The notes under the pieces were generated by a model. The model saw only the letters and a program-made list of their open reading frames with translations. It searched no databases and had not been told where the DNA came from. The translations under genes were made by a program, and so were the position numbers. From Desulfobacterales bacterium (lineage in GTDB: Bacteria > Desulfobacterota > Desulfobacteria > Desulfobacterales > JAFDCJ01), in assembly GCA_020345785.1 (NCBI GenBank), contig CP070771.1, positions 967,648 to 976,409 of the forward strand: a stretch of DNA of 8,762 bases. The letters are read 5' to 3'. Of the stretch, positions 1 through 8,222 are shown one piece after another (the stretch's first letter is position 1; every line of letters begins with the position of its first letter).

Positions 1-888
1 CTGAACCTTTACCGGCTTGCCCTTGTAGGTAAAGGTGGAATTACGTGCGATTACAAATATTTTTGGTGTCTTGGAAAGGGCGGTAATGATTTCTTCGGCA
101 ATCCCATCACTGAAATACTCCTGCTCCGGGTTCCCGCTCATGTTCGTGAAGGGCAGGACGGCAATAGAGGGTTTATCCGGCAAGGGAAATGCCATTTTAT
201 CCAACGCAGCCGTCTCTGCCCGCTTGGATTGGCGAAGATAAAAGTTCCAGCCTGCCAATCCTCCTGCAACCACGACCAAAATACTGATGACTGCCACCGC
301 CGTTCTGCGCGAAATCTTTCTCCAAAGCCTTTTCTCACCGATCACTTTGCCGGCTGCCTCAGGTTCCATCAGGATCCGATATACGCGTACCGGCTCTGCG
401 ATGTTTTTTACGGTGTGTTCCCCTAAATACTCATATCCAAGCTCTAACTTGTTCTTGACATGATCATAGGCGGTTCTGGAAATGCAAATCCCTCCAGGAT
501 CTGCAAGTCCTTCGATGCGGGCAGCAATGTTTACCCCATCGCCGTAAATGCGATCGTCTTCTTCGACCACATCGCCTAGATTAATTCCAATTCGAAACTG
601 CATCTTCCGATTATCGGGTAGATCTGAATCTTTGGCTTTTAGCTCTTTCTGGATCCTGACTGCACATTCGGTGGCGTTCACCACGCTGCCGAACTCAGCC
701 AGCAAATTGTCGCCGGGGGCATCCACAACCCGTCCTTTAAACTGATCGATAAGCTGGCTCATCAAACGTTTGCTTTCCTCTAAAGTTCTAATTGTCGCTG
801 TCTCATCATCTTGCATAAGACGACTGTACCCTACGGCGTCAGCACTCATAAGGCCGCTGAGTTTGCGTTTGGGGCTCTTTTCGTTCAT
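1..888 (-). CDS. Class III adenylate/guanylate cyclase with TolB-like domain, C-terminus cut by window edge
   Basis: Reading leftward from ATG at 886-888, the frame stays open for 296 codons to the window edge, so the C-terminus is missing. Residues about 10-172 form a class III nucleotidyl cyclase domain. Metal-binding Asp candidates are D17 (in SADAVGYSRLM) and D60 (in APGDNLLAEF). The transition-state pair N120/R124 lies in GDGVNIAAR, so the domain looks catalytically complete and should make cAMP (or cGMP) from the nucleoside triphosphate. A basic stretch (about 186-195) precedes one hydrophobic segment (about 197-218). A TolB-like module then starts at about 240 (PSIAVLPFTNMSG, then a DGIAEEI motif). 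In this family that module is usually followed by TPR repeats, which would lie outside the window. A GGGG about 8 nt upstream is a weak ribosome site. The family is certain; the ligand and exact nucleotide are unknown. Confidence 0.93.
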   Translation of the reverse strand, partial: MNEKSPKRKLSGLMSADAVGYSRLMQDDETATIRTLEESKRLMSQLIDQFKGRVVDAPGDNLLAEFGSVVNATECAVRIQKELKAKDSDLPDNRKMQFRIGINLGDVVEEDDRIYGDGVNIAARIEGLADPGGICISRTAYDHVKNKLELGYEYLGEHTVKNIAEPVRVYRILMEPEAAGKVIGEKRLWRKISRRTAVAVISILVVVAGGLAGWNFYLRQSKRAETAALDKMAFPLPDKPSIAVLPFTNMSGNPEQEYFSDGIAEEIITALSKTPKIFVIARNSTFTYKGKPVKVQ

Positions 889-1110
889 GTTGTAACCCCG
901 ACAGAGAGCTAAATAAACGATGGAAATATCAGAAGGCGTATAGATCAAAGAAGTGCGGTATAAAATTCAGAAGATGGTTCAATTTGATAAAAACCACACT
1001 TCAGACCAGATTAATAATAGAAGTGCATGTTTTTGTGACAAAACGCCTGCATCAGGTAGCAGTCAACCAATCAACGCGTCAACGACCACCTGCGGAGCAA
1101 GTGGCTTTAA

Positions 1111-1131
1111 TTTTCGGCTATAGGCCGAAAA
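1111..1131. repeat. Perfect 8-bp inverted repeat (TTTTCGGC/GCCGAAAA)
   Basis: TTTTCGGC at 1111-1118 and GCCGAAAA at 1124-1131 are exact reverse complements separated by five bases. Read from either strand, the T-run comes before the stem and the A-run after it. That is the reverse of an intrinsic terminator, where the T-run follows. It may be a protein-binding dyad or an RNA hairpin in the amidase 3' region or the cyclase leader. Confidence 0.5.
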
Positions 1132-1195
1132 AGCAATAGGACGTCAGTACGCTTATCGTTAAACTTGCAACCCTGCCGCGGCGGGATAAGGTGCA

Positions 1196-1224
1196 ACCGG
1201 TTTGTATTGCAAGAATCAACCGGT
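1196..1224. repeat. Inverted repeat just downstream of the amidase stop
   Basis: ACCGGTT at 1196-1202 and AACCGGT at 1218-1224 can pair across a 15-base loop, 8 bases beyond the amidase stop codon in the direction of transcription. No T-run follows on the minus strand, so a classic intrinsic terminator is not supported. It could be a 3'-end stabilising hairpin or chance. Confidence 0.35.
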
Positions 1225-1232
1225 CATCTTTA

Positions 1233-2648
1233 TCAGGCCGACACCGGCGGTCGACGGTCGGCCCAGGGGTGCGCTTCTTCGAGTTGGGCCGCCAGGCGGA
1301 AAAGAGTGGCCTCATCGCCGAACCGACCGATAAAATGGGAACCCAGCGGCAGGTTATCGTCATTCCAGAACAGGGGTACCGACATGGCCGGCTGTCCCGT
1401 AATATTGCAAAGCGGAGTGAAGACGACAAACTCCATTGCACGATAAAAACCCGCCAGCGGGTTATCCGGAGGTGAGTCAAAAGTTCCCAGAGGAACGGGC
1501 GGCTCTGACACCGTCGGCGTCAGCAGGACATCATAATCCAGAAAGAAGCGGGCTATCTGGCGGCTCACTGCCTGCAGGGTCTGAACGGCCAAAAGGAAAT
1601 CTGTTGCACTATGCTGAGCACCCATCTCATGCAGCGCCCAGGTAAGCGGTTCAACCAGTTCCCGGCTGCCTCCGAGCAGTTTAACCGACGAAGCGCAACC
1701 GGCTGCATACAAGGTCAGAAATGCGTTTACTAGCGGTTCCACAAAAATAGTGGGCACTGATTCCTCAACCTCATGGCCAAGGTCGGCACACAGTTTGGCC
1801 GTATTTTCTATTACACGGATACAATCGGTGTGCACCGGAGCATCGTTAAACGCTTTGGTAGTATAGGCAATGTGCAGTTTTCCCGGATCTTTGCCGACTT
1901 CTTGCAAAAACGGACGGGCTAAAGGCGGTGCCCAGTAGGGATCGCCCACATCCGGCCCCGAAGTGGCATCCAGTAGAGCCGCGCTGTCACGAACAGAGCG
2001 GGTGACGGCGTGCTCGACAATCGTTCCGCCGAGGATATCGCCAAAATCAGGCCCCAAAGGATTGCGGGCCCGGGTCGGCTTCAGCCCGAAAACGCCGCAG
2101 CATGAGGCCGGAATGCGTATAGATCCGCCCCCGTCGTTGGCATGGGCCATGGGGACCAGGCCCGCTGCCACCGCCGCAGCCGAGCCCCCGCTGGATCCGC
2201 CTGTGGTGCGCGAGGTATCCCAGGGATTTTTGCAAGGACCATAGAGATGCGGCTCGGTGGTTGGCAGGATGCCGAACTCCGGCACATTGGTTCGGCCTAG
2301 AATAAGCAGTCCGGCCCGTTTGAGCCTTGCAACGAGCTCGCTGTCGTGATCCGGCACGAAATTTTGCATCAGCTTGGAGCCGTGGGTAATTCTGTGACCG
2401 GCAAAAAAGGCGAAAATATCTTTCAGCAGAAAAGGCACACCGATAAAAGGCCCTTCTTGAAGTTTTCCGGCAGCCGCTTCACGCGCATCGTCGTACATGC
2501 GCAAAATGACCGCATTGATGGTTGGATTCAAACGTTCAATACGTTCAATCGCGGCCTCTACCAGTTCAATGGATTGAACCTGCTTATTTCGAACCAGTTC
2601 AGCCTGGGCCGTCGCATCGAGAAAGGCCAGATCGTCGGGTAAGACCAT
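1233..2648 (-). CDS. Amidase signature (AS) family amidohydrolase
   Basis: This 471-residue enzyme has the usual length and full motif set of the amidase-signature family, which hydrolyses carboxamides to a carboxylate plus ammonia or an amine. The Ser-cisSer-Lys triad is visible: K76 in FLLKDIF, cis-Ser S152 in [16 protein letters not shown], and nucleophile S176 in [14 protein letters not shown]. The 24-residue spacing between the two serines equals that of fatty acid amide hydrolase. FGLKPTRAR follows, as in typical members. There is no signal peptide, so it is presumably cytoplasmic. The start is set by a strong Shine-Dalgarno sequence (2656-2663) 7 nt before the ATG. The substrate cannot be read from sequence. 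It is not placed next to gatB or gatC, so a GatA role in tRNA amidation is unlikely; a catabolic amidase (aliphatic, aryl or NylA-like cyclic amide) is more plausible. It is divergent from the acyl-CoA ligase and may share its control region. Confidence 0.93.
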   Translation of the reverse strand: MVLPDDLAFLDATAQAELVRNKQVQSIELVEAAIERIERLNPTINAVILRMYDDAREAAAGKLQEGPFIGVPFLLKDIFAFFAGHRITHGSKLMQNFVPDHDSELVARLKRAGLLILGRTNVPEFGILPTTEPHLYGPCKNPWDTSRTTGGSSGGSAAAVAAGLVPMAHANDGGGSIRIPASCCGVFGLKPTRARNPLGPDFGDILGGTIVEHAVTRSVRDSAALLDATSGPDVGDPYWAPPLARPFLQEVGKDPGKLHIAYTTKAFNDAPVHTDCIRVIENTAKLCADLGHEVEESVPTIFVEPLVNAFLTLYAAGCASSVKLLGGSRELVEPLTWALHEMGAQHSATDFLLAVQTLQAVSRQIARFFLDYDVLLTPTVSEPPVPLGTFDSPPDNPLAGFYRAMEFVVFTPLCNITGQPAMSVPLFWNDDNLPLGSHFIGRFGDEATLFRLAAQLEEAHPWADRRPPVSA

Positions 2649-2655
2649 AACAGCT

Positions 2656-2663
2656 ACCTCCTT
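2656..2663 (-). promoter_or_regulatory. Strong ribosome binding site of the amidase
   Basis: The minus strand reads AAGGAGGT, a full anti-16S match, with 7 nt before the ATG at 2646-2648. This fixes the amidase start. Confidence 0.85.
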
Positions 2664-2709
2664 GAGAGATCAAATTCCGATGACAACCGCCCATTCGGGT
2701 ACAAGCAGC

Positions 2710-2738
2710 TTGACATGGAGACTCTGCTCAATTATACA
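2710..2738 (+). promoter_or_regulatory. Candidate sigma70 promoter reading toward the ligase
   Basis: A perfect -35 TTGACA (2710-2715) is followed after exactly 17 bp by TATACA (2733-2738), which matches 4 of 6 -10 positions. Transcription would start near 2745, giving a leader of about 170 nt before the ligase ATG. The second dyad site lies inside that leader and the first overlaps the -10. Confidence 0.45.
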
Positions 2739-2751
2739 CAGCGTCATAATT
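2730..2751. promoter_or_regulatory. Candidate operator, left copy (perfect 6-bp dyad)
   Basis: AATTAT-N10-ATAATT is a perfect dyad of two 6-bp arms. It overlaps the plus-strand -10 (2733-2738) and a perfect minus-strand TATAAT (2731-2736) that could serve the amidase. Its 11-bp core ATACACAGCGT (2734-2744) recurs inverted at 2817-2827. The site is placed so that a bound protein could block both promoters. Confidence 0.5.
2731..2736 (-). promoter_or_regulatory. Candidate -10 element for the amidase promoter
   Basis: The minus strand reads TATAAT, a perfect -10 hexamer, about 85 nt upstream of the amidase ATG. No good -35 lies 16-18 bp upstream (best is about 3 of 6), so the promoter may need an activator or the hexamer may be chance. 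Confidence 0.35.
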
Positions 2752-2809
2752 AATTCTGGATGCGCCTTTTTGTGATGGTTTATTTTTAAATTGCCGCACT
2801 GGGTCAAAT

Positions 2810-2831
2810 AGGCATAACGCTGTGTATGGTT
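2810..2831. promoter_or_regulatory. Candidate operator, right copy (imperfect dyad)
   Basis: AGGCAT-N10-ATGGTT is an imperfect dyad with 4 of 6 arm positions paired. It contains ACGCTGTGTAT (2817-2827), the exact reverse complement of the core in the left copy. Over 22 positions the two copies agree at about 16. Their centres are 80 bp apart. Confidence 0.45.
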
Positions 2832-2906
2832 GCACAATGATTTCTGTCGTTATGTATATATTAGAAATCAAAGTTCAGCAAAATTAAATAATCCTACAAA
2901 GTGAAT

Positions 2907-2913
2907 AGGAGGT
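2907..2913 (+). promoter_or_regulatory. Ribosome binding site that decides the ligase start
   Basis: AGGAGGT lies 5 nt before ATG 2919. It falls inside the possible longer reading frame that begins with GTG at 2901, so the ATG is the better start. Confidence 0.85.
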
Positions 2914-2918
2914 TGTCA

Positions 2919-4565
2919 ATGGCAGAACACAATTATCATCCGGGAGAAAACTATCAATACCCGCTCATCATAAAAAAATTGCTGAAAACCCCCTTGCTCA
3001 ATTCACCGAACCGGGAAATTGTTTACAGCGACAGGCATCGCTATACGTATAAAGACCTCAATGCGCGCATCGGAAAGCTGGCCAACGCTTTAGCCGGTTT
3101 GGGAATACAACAGGGGGATACGGTGGCCGTATTCGATTATGACAGCCACCGTTATCTTGAATGCTTTTTTGCCGTTCCAATGATGGGGGCTGTTTTGCAA
3201 ACCGTTAATTGGCGGCTTTCTGCCGATCAGATACTATATACGATCAATCATGCCGAAGCCAAAATGATCATGATACATACTGATTTTCTGCCCATCTTGG
3301 AGCCCATTTGGGAAAAGTTGGATACTGTTAAAACGCTTGTGACAATTGCTGATGGAGACAAACAGCCTGACACGCGGTTGAAGGTCGAAGCCGAATATGA
3401 AGAATTGCTGCAGTCCGCCGCTGCGTCATATGCCTTCGAGGATCTGGATGAAAACACGAAGGCCACCACCTTTTACACCACCGGAACAACCGGTAATCCG
3501 AAGGGTGTCTATTTTACGCATCGCCAGCTGGTGTTGCACACCCTCGGGGTGGCGATTTCCACCGGCAGTTTCAACACCATCGGGTGTTTCAGATCGAATG
3601 ACGTTTACATGCCGTTAACCCCGATGTTTCATGTTCACGCCTGGGGATTCCCCTACGTGGCCACCCTGCTGGGAGTCAAGCAGGTATACCCGGGCCAGTA
3701 TGAACCGCAAAAGCTGCTGCGCCTGATGCAAAAAGAGAAAGTCACCTATTCGCATTGTGTGCCCACCATCCTGCAAATGCTTTTAACCTGCCCGGCCATA
3801 AAAGAGGTGGATCTGTCCAACTGGAAAGTCACCATTGGCGGCGCGCGCTTTCCCAGGGGACTGGCCAAAGCTGCCAAAGATCTTGGGATCGAGATTCATG
3901 CCGGTTACGGTATGTCGGAAACCTGTCCGGTCATGAGCACGGCTACCCTCAAAGAACACATGCTGGATTGGGATGAAGAAAGACAGCTGGACGTCCTGAT
4001 TAAAACCGGCAAACCCATTCCGCTGGCTGAAATTGAGGTCGTAAACGCCGATGACAAAATATTGCCCCATGATGATCAATCAACCGGTGAGGTGGTCATG
4101 CGGTCGCCCTGGCTGACCCAGGGCTATTTCAAAGAGCCGGAGAAATCAAAAGACCTGTGGCGCAACGGATGGCTGCACAGCGGGGATGTGGGATACATCG
4201 ATGAGGAGGGATACCTCCAGATTACGGATCGCATCAAAGACGTCATCAAAAGCGGCGGTGAATGGATATCTTCCCTTGACCTGGAAAATATAATGAGCCA
4301 GCACGAGGCTGTTCTCGAATCGGCGGCCATCGGCGTGCCGGATGAAAAATGGGGCGAACGGCCGCTGATGATTATAACCCTAAAACCGGATTTTCATGGT
4401 AAGGTTACCCCGGAGGAACTGAAGCAGTTTATGAAACAACAGGCCGCCGAAGGAAAGCTACCCAAATACGGGGTCCCCGAAAAATATCTGTTTATGGATA
4501 GTATCCCCAAAACCAGCGTGGGAAAGCTGGACAAAAAGGTGCTCAGGAAAGATTACGGCAAATGA
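2919..4565 (+). CDS. AMP-forming fatty acyl-CoA synthetase (AlkK/DmdB-type ANL enzyme)
   Basis: This 548-residue protein belongs to the ANL superfamily. It activates a carboxylic acid with ATP to an acyl-AMP and transfers the acyl group to CoA. The adenylation motifs occur in order: the P-loop [13 protein letters not shown] (185-197), [10 protein letters not shown] (329-338), the hinge region [22 protein letters not shown] (420-441), the SGGEWIS loop (445-451), and the C-terminal catalytic lysine K536 in [11 protein letters not shown]. It lacks carrier-protein or condensation domains, so it is a stand-alone ligase. The length and the [14 protein letters not shown] segment (233-246) resemble medium/long-chain ligases such as AlkK and the methylthiopropionate ligase DmdB; the true substrate is not readable. 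The start is ATG 2919, because a Shine-Dalgarno sequence at 2907-2913 lies inside the longer GTG frame. It faces away from the amidase and may activate the acid that enzyme releases, which is inference. Confidence 0.95.
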   Translation: MAEHNYHPGENYQYPLIIKKLLKTPLLNSPNREIVYSDRHRYTYKDLNARIGKLANALAGLGIQQGDTVAVFDYDSHRYLECFFAVPMMGAVLQTVNWRLSADQILYTINHAEAKMIMIHTDFLPILEPIWEKLDTVKTLVTIADGDKQPDTRLKVEAEYEELLQSAAASYAFEDLDENTKATTFYTTGTTGNPKGVYFTHRQLVLHTLGVAISTGSFNTIGCFRSNDVYMPLTPMFHVHAWGFPYVATLLGVKQVYPGQYEPQKLLRLMQKEKVTYSHCVPTILQMLLTCPAIKEVDLSNWKVTIGGARFPRGLAKAAKDLGIEIHAGYGMSETCPVMSTATLKEHMLDWDEERQLDVLIKTGKPIPLAEIEVVNADDKILPHDDQSTGEVVMRSPWLTQGYFKEPEKSKDLWRNGWLHSGDVGYIDEEGYLQITDRIKDVIKSGGEWISSLDLENIMSQHEAVLESAAIGVPDEKWGERPLMIITLKPDFHGKVTPEELKQFMKQQAAEGKLPKYGVPEKYLFMDSIPKTSVGKLDKKVLRKDYGK

Positions 4566-4889
4566 CGAGGCGAACCCGTGAACTGTTGAATATTTTAAGG
4601 CAAAATTGGCAGGGGTATTTTCGCGGAATTGTTGGAAGTTAGAACCAGCCGACGCCGAACGTAGGGTGCAAAGGTGTGGCTCTCAAATAATTAAAAATTT
4701 CAGTAAATTTTTCTTGACTTTAATTCTCTTTAAAATACTTAAAAGTTACCGCAAGTTAGGTACGGCCCGGCGACGAGAAGGTTTTTCGGTATTTGGACTT
4801 AGCAACTGCTTTTCACACCCGACGCAAAGGGCAGATATTCACAACTACAACGATGAATGTGCTCAATTTCTCAAAGGAGCTGTCCGGCA
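4566..4889. other. AT-rich gap between ligase and hydrolase
   Basis: This 324-bp stretch has no supported gene and no clear terminator hairpin after the ligase stop. An AT-rich patch (about 4686-4745) holds a TTGACT (4714-4719) that could be a -35, but the hexamers 15-18 bp downstream (for example TACTTA, 4736-4741) match the -10 consensus poorly. A promoter for the hydrolase-liv run is expected here but cannot be placed firmly. The ribosome site of the next gene is at 4873-4879. Confidence 0.5.
4873..4879 (+). promoter_or_regulatory. Ribosome binding site that decides the hydrolase start
   Basis: AAAGGAG lies 10 nt before ATG 4890. A longer in-frame ATG at 4857 would place this signal inside the gene and has no comparable signal of its own. 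Confidence 0.7.
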
Positions 4890-5540
4890 ATGGGCAAACG
4901 ATATTGGGAGTGGAAGCCGGTCTTCCGGCTCAATCGCAGTCACGTCTGCTTATTAATCATTGACATGCAGAACGGATTTTTGGAGGAGGGGGCTTTGTTG
5001 GAAGTCCCGCAGGCCAGGTCGCAGGTTCCTGCGATAAAACGCTTACTTGACTTTTTCCGCCAAGAGCGTCTTCCGGTCTTGTTCACTCAGTTTTGCGTGA
5101 CAAACAAATTCAACTATCCATTCTACTGGCACATGGCCGAACAGCGGGGTCTCCGGCTTGCCGAACCCGACCGCCAGTTCTCGCCGGACAAACATGAGAC
5201 GATGATCGCAACCGCACTCGCACCTCGGCCGGATGAGCCTGTTATAAAGAAAGCCGGCTACGACGCATTTGCCAATACGGAACTTGAGCAGCGTCTGCGG
5301 GCCGAAGGTGTGGATCAGATTGTCATCGTTGGCACGGTTGTCAACTGGTGCGTGGATAGTACGGTGCGCAGCGCCTTCCACCGTTTTTACAACGTAATGG
5401 TGGCGGCCGACTGCGTCAGCGCCTATGCCCACGCCGGGAGCTCAGCCGAGGACTGGTGGCGGATGGAACTCGATCTCTTTGCGGAAGCTTTCGGCCGGGT
5501 GGCCGAGTCACAGGAAATCATCAATGAACTTAGGGTCTAA
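4890..5540 (+). CDS. Isochorismatase-family cysteine hydrolase
   Basis: This 216-residue protein matches the single-domain isochorismatase-like fold (usually 180-230 residues). The Asp-Lys-Cys triad is present: D25 in LLIIDMQNGF, K121 in VIKKAGYDAF, and nucleophile C154 in GTVVNWCVDSTVRSAF. Members include nicotinamidase, N-carbamoylsarcosine amidase, ureidoacrylate/RutB-type and biuret hydrolases as well as true isochorismatases. Here there are no siderophore genes nearby, so a C-N hydrolase (amide, ureido or carbamoyl substrate) is the better guess; this is inference. There is no signal peptide, so it should be cytoplasmic. It precedes livH by 41 bp on the same strand and is probably the first gene of the transporter operon. 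The start is ATG 4890, chosen because AAAGGAG lies 10 nt upstream; ATG 4857 would add 11 residues. A conserved-looking WWRMELDLF stretch (189-197) follows the catalytic half. Confidence 0.9.
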   Translation: MGKRYWEWKPVFRLNRSHVCLLIIDMQNGFLEEGALLEVPQARSQVPAIKRLLDFFRQERLPVLFTQFCVTNKFNYPFYWHMAEQRGLRLAEPDRQFSPDKHETMIATALAPRPDEPVIKKAGYDAFANTELEQRLRAEGVDQIVIVGTVVNWCVDSTVRSAFHRFYNVMVAADCVSAYAHAGSSAEDWWRMELDLFAEAFGRVAESQEIINELRV

Positions 5541-5581
5541 AATCGGATCAGGACCTGGCCGCATCTAGTGTCAGGGTCAAA

Positions 5582-6442
5582 ATGATGGAGACCTTTAGCC
5601 TGCTGTTATTTCTTTTAACCGATGGATTGGTCTGGGGACTGGTTGTAGCGCTTTGCGCCTTAGGACTGACGCTCATCTTCGGCATCATGGGCATCATCAA
5701 CATGGCCCATGGTGAGCTTTACATGCTTGGCGCTATGGTAGGCGTGATCCTTAGCGGCTGGCTGGGTTCGTTCTGGCCCGCATTTATACTGGCCCCGTTG
5801 ATCGTAGGAATTGTCGCCCTGCCGGCCGAACGCTGGATCCTGCGGCCCTTTGAGGGCAAGCCCTTGGTCACCATGGTCGGCACCATCGGCCTGTCTTTCA
5901 TTATCCAACAAACAGCCCTGATCAGCTTCGGGGGTACCCCCAAAATGGTTGTCTTTCCCATATCCGGAGCCATCAACCTTTTCGGCGTGCCCTACCCGAT
6001 ATATCGTCTCTTTGCCGCCGGACTGGGGCTGATTCTGATAATAGGACTCTGGCTATTACTGTATCGGAGCGATCTGGGAATTCTACTCAGGGCCACCATG
6101 GAACAACCGGAGATGGCGGACGCCTTAGGCATCAACACCAGCCTGATCCGAATGGGCACGTTCGGCATTGGCGCTTTTCTGGCTGCCGCCGGCGGAGTAT
6201 TGGCTGCTCCCATCCGGCAGGTGTTTTTTTTAATGGGAACCGATGTCGTCTTGTTCTCATTCATGGTTGTCATTGTGGGAGGTTTGGGAAGTCTGAAGGG
6301 GGCTCTCACGGCGGCCCTGATCATGTCGGCTATGGAGGGGCTTTTTTCCTACGTCGTGAACCCGGTGCAGGCCAGAGCCTTGATTATGCTCCTAATGGCT
6401 CTGATTTTGGTATTTAAGCCCCGCGGTCTGTTCAGCACTTAG
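5582..6442 (+). CDS. livH: LivH-type ABC transporter permease
   Basis: This 286-residue integral membrane protein is a HAAT-family (branched-chain amino acid type) inner membrane permease. Several hydrophobic helices are evident, for example at about 5-35, 45-62, 65-82, 95-115, 142-161, 193-210, 222-236 and 264-278. Family landmarks are GIINMAHGELYMLGA (37-51), the cytoplasmic coupling stretch around LLRATMEQPEMADALGIN (168-185), GGLGSLKGAL (233-242) and the end motif FKPRGLF (278-284). It should pair with LivM and bind the LivG/LivF ATPases. AGGG sits 5 nt upstream of the first of two adjacent ATG codons (5582 and 5585). LivH-like permeases also serve urea, amides and aromatic acids, so the name gives the family, not the substrate. 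livM starts 6 bp after the stop. Confidence 0.94.
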   Translation: MMETFSLLLFLLTDGLVWGLVVALCALGLTLIFGIMGIINMAHGELYMLGAMVGVILSGWLGSFWPAFILAPLIVGIVALPAERWILRPFEGKPLVTMVGTIGLSFIIQQTALISFGGTPKMVVFPISGAINLFGVPYPIYRLFAAGLGLILIIGLWLLLYRSDLGILLRATMEQPEMADALGINTSLIRMGTFGIGAFLAAAGGVLAAPIRQVFFLMGTDVVLFSFMVVIVGGLGSLKGALTAALIMSAMEGLFSYVVNPVQARALIMLLMALILVFKPRGLFST

Positions 6443-6448
6443 TTAAAA

Positions 6449-7413
6449 ATGATGGAGACAAAATCCGTGCACCGAAAAGCAGCAAGCGGCGGTTCCGGCA
6501 AAATGAAATTTATCGGACTGGTCGCGGTTGTTGCCGTGCTGGTCATGGCGGGTTTAGCCGCCTCCGAGGCGGTGAAATCGCTCTTAATGATAATGATGAT
6601 CTACTCGATTTTCGCCATGTCCTACGATGTCCTTTTGGGGTACGCCAACCAGCCCAGTCTGGGGCAGTCTCTGTTTTTCGGTCTCGGGGCTTACGGGATG
6701 ATCCTGCCGATCACCCGATGGGAGTGGTCCTTTTGGCCTTCCCTTGCCGCCGGTCTGATACTCGGTTTAATCTCAGCGATGCTGGTCGGTCTTGTCGCGG
6801 TGCGATTGGTGGAAGCCTACCATGTCATTTTCACGGCCATCATCGCCTCGGTGACTCACCTGATGGCCAAGAACATGACACCGCTGACCGGCGGCAGCGG
6901 CGGCTTACCCACTAAAATTCCGCCCATCTCATTGGGGCCCTATACGCTGTCGGTTTACGATCCTTTATCGAATTACTTCCTTATTCTGGGGTTTAGCCTA
7001 GCCGTATTTCTGGTGCTCTCCCGCCTGGTCGAATCGCCGCTGGGAAAAATTTGGACGGCTATTCGTGAAAATGAAACCCGGGTATCTTTTCTAAGCTACA
7101 ACACCTATTTCTATAAATTGGCCGCTTTCGCTTTGGCCGGATTCATGACCTCCCTGGCCGGAGTTCTCTACGCCGTCAGGATGCGGTATGCCAGCGCGGA
7201 ATTCTTTGCCTTTGAGTGGTCGCTGCTTCCCTTTATCTGGATTCTCGTCGGTGGAATCGGCACGCTATATGGGGCGATTCTGGGCGTGGCCGTATTTACC
7301 TTCTTTCAGTACTACGTCAGCGAGTGGTGGGCTCATTATCTGATCCTATTCGGGCTCCTGATCATTTTCATGCTGCGCTGGGCGCCGAAAGGCATCATAG
7401 GAATCTATCGGTC

Positions 7414-7438
<25 letters not shown>
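6449..7438 (+). CDS. livM: LivM-type ABC transporter permease
   Basis: This protein is 329 residues as called and is the partner permease of LivH. The N-terminus is basic and polar (1-20), followed by many membrane segments, the first at about 21-38. Family landmarks are GYANQPSLGQSLFFGLGAYG (64-83), LTGGSGGLPTKIP (146-158), AIRENETRVSFLSYN (204-218) and GGIGTLYGAILG (268-279). The family usually has Q-L-S-L-G-H in the first motif; here it is Q-P-S-L-G-Q. The start is uncertain: ATG 6449 has no Shine-Dalgarno sequence, while GGAG at 6454-6457 lies 9 nt before an in-frame GTG at 6467, which would remove six residues. The gene starts 6 bp after livH and its end overlaps livG by 25 bp, so translation is likely coupled. 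Confidence 0.94.
6454..6457 (+). promoter_or_regulatory. Possible internal ribosome site for a shorter LivM
   Basis: GGAG lies 9 nt before an in-frame GTG at 6467, whereas the region before ATG 6449 has no Shine-Dalgarno-like sequence. This makes GTG 6467 a competing start. Confidence 0.3.
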
Positions 7439-8202
<764 letters not shown>

Positions 8203-8222
8203 ACAGGAGAAAAGCGCCGGAC

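Larger units (their letters stand above)
889..1232. other. Gene-free gap between cyclase start and amidase stop
   Basis: This 344-bp stretch holds no convincing gene. It must contain the 5' region of the minus-strand cyclase and the 3' end of the minus-strand amidase transcript. I see two inverted repeats (1111-1131 and 1196-1224), a short symmetric motif TTTTGT-G-ACAAAA at 1031-1043, and a direct repeat AGAAGTGC at 949-956 and 1019-1026. No minus-strand promoter for the cyclase matches the sigma70 consensus well. No hairpin is followed by a T-run in the minus direction, so no intrinsic terminator can be called for the amidase. Confidence 0.6.
2649..2918. promoter_or_regulatory. Divergent control region between amidase and acyl-CoA ligase
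   Basis: This 270-bp AT-rich region separates two divergently read genes and holds no ORF of its own. It contains the strong Shine-Dalgarno sequences of both genes, a near-consensus plus-strand sigma70 promoter, a perfect minus-strand -10 hexamer, and two related dyad sites (2730-2751 and 2810-2831). No regulator gene is in the window, so the factor is unknown. Confidence 0.6.

Noticed and set aside
1111..1131. Intrinsic terminator for the amidase
   Set aside because: The hairpin has no T-run after the stem in the minus direction.
2901..2918. GTG start for the acyl-CoA ligase
   Set aside because: The clear AGGAGGT at 2907-2913 lies inside this extension and points to ATG 2919.
4857..4889. 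Earlier ATG for the cysteine hydrolase
   Set aside because: The AAAGGAG signal at 4873-4879 serves ATG 4890; residues before it do not look like the family.
4606..4956. 116-codon plus-strand frame in the gap before the cysteine hydrolase
   Set aside because: It begins with TTG without a ribosome site, has no recognisable motif, crosses the AT-rich gap and overlaps the start of the well-supported hydrolase in another frame.
4890..5540. True isochorismatase of siderophore synthesis
   Set aside because: No siderophore genes are nearby and the family covers many C-N hydrolases; the Liv operon context fits the latter better.
7216..7413. Upstream extension of livG
   Set aside because: The extra 66 codons lie wholly within livM in another frame and resemble no ATPase N-terminus.
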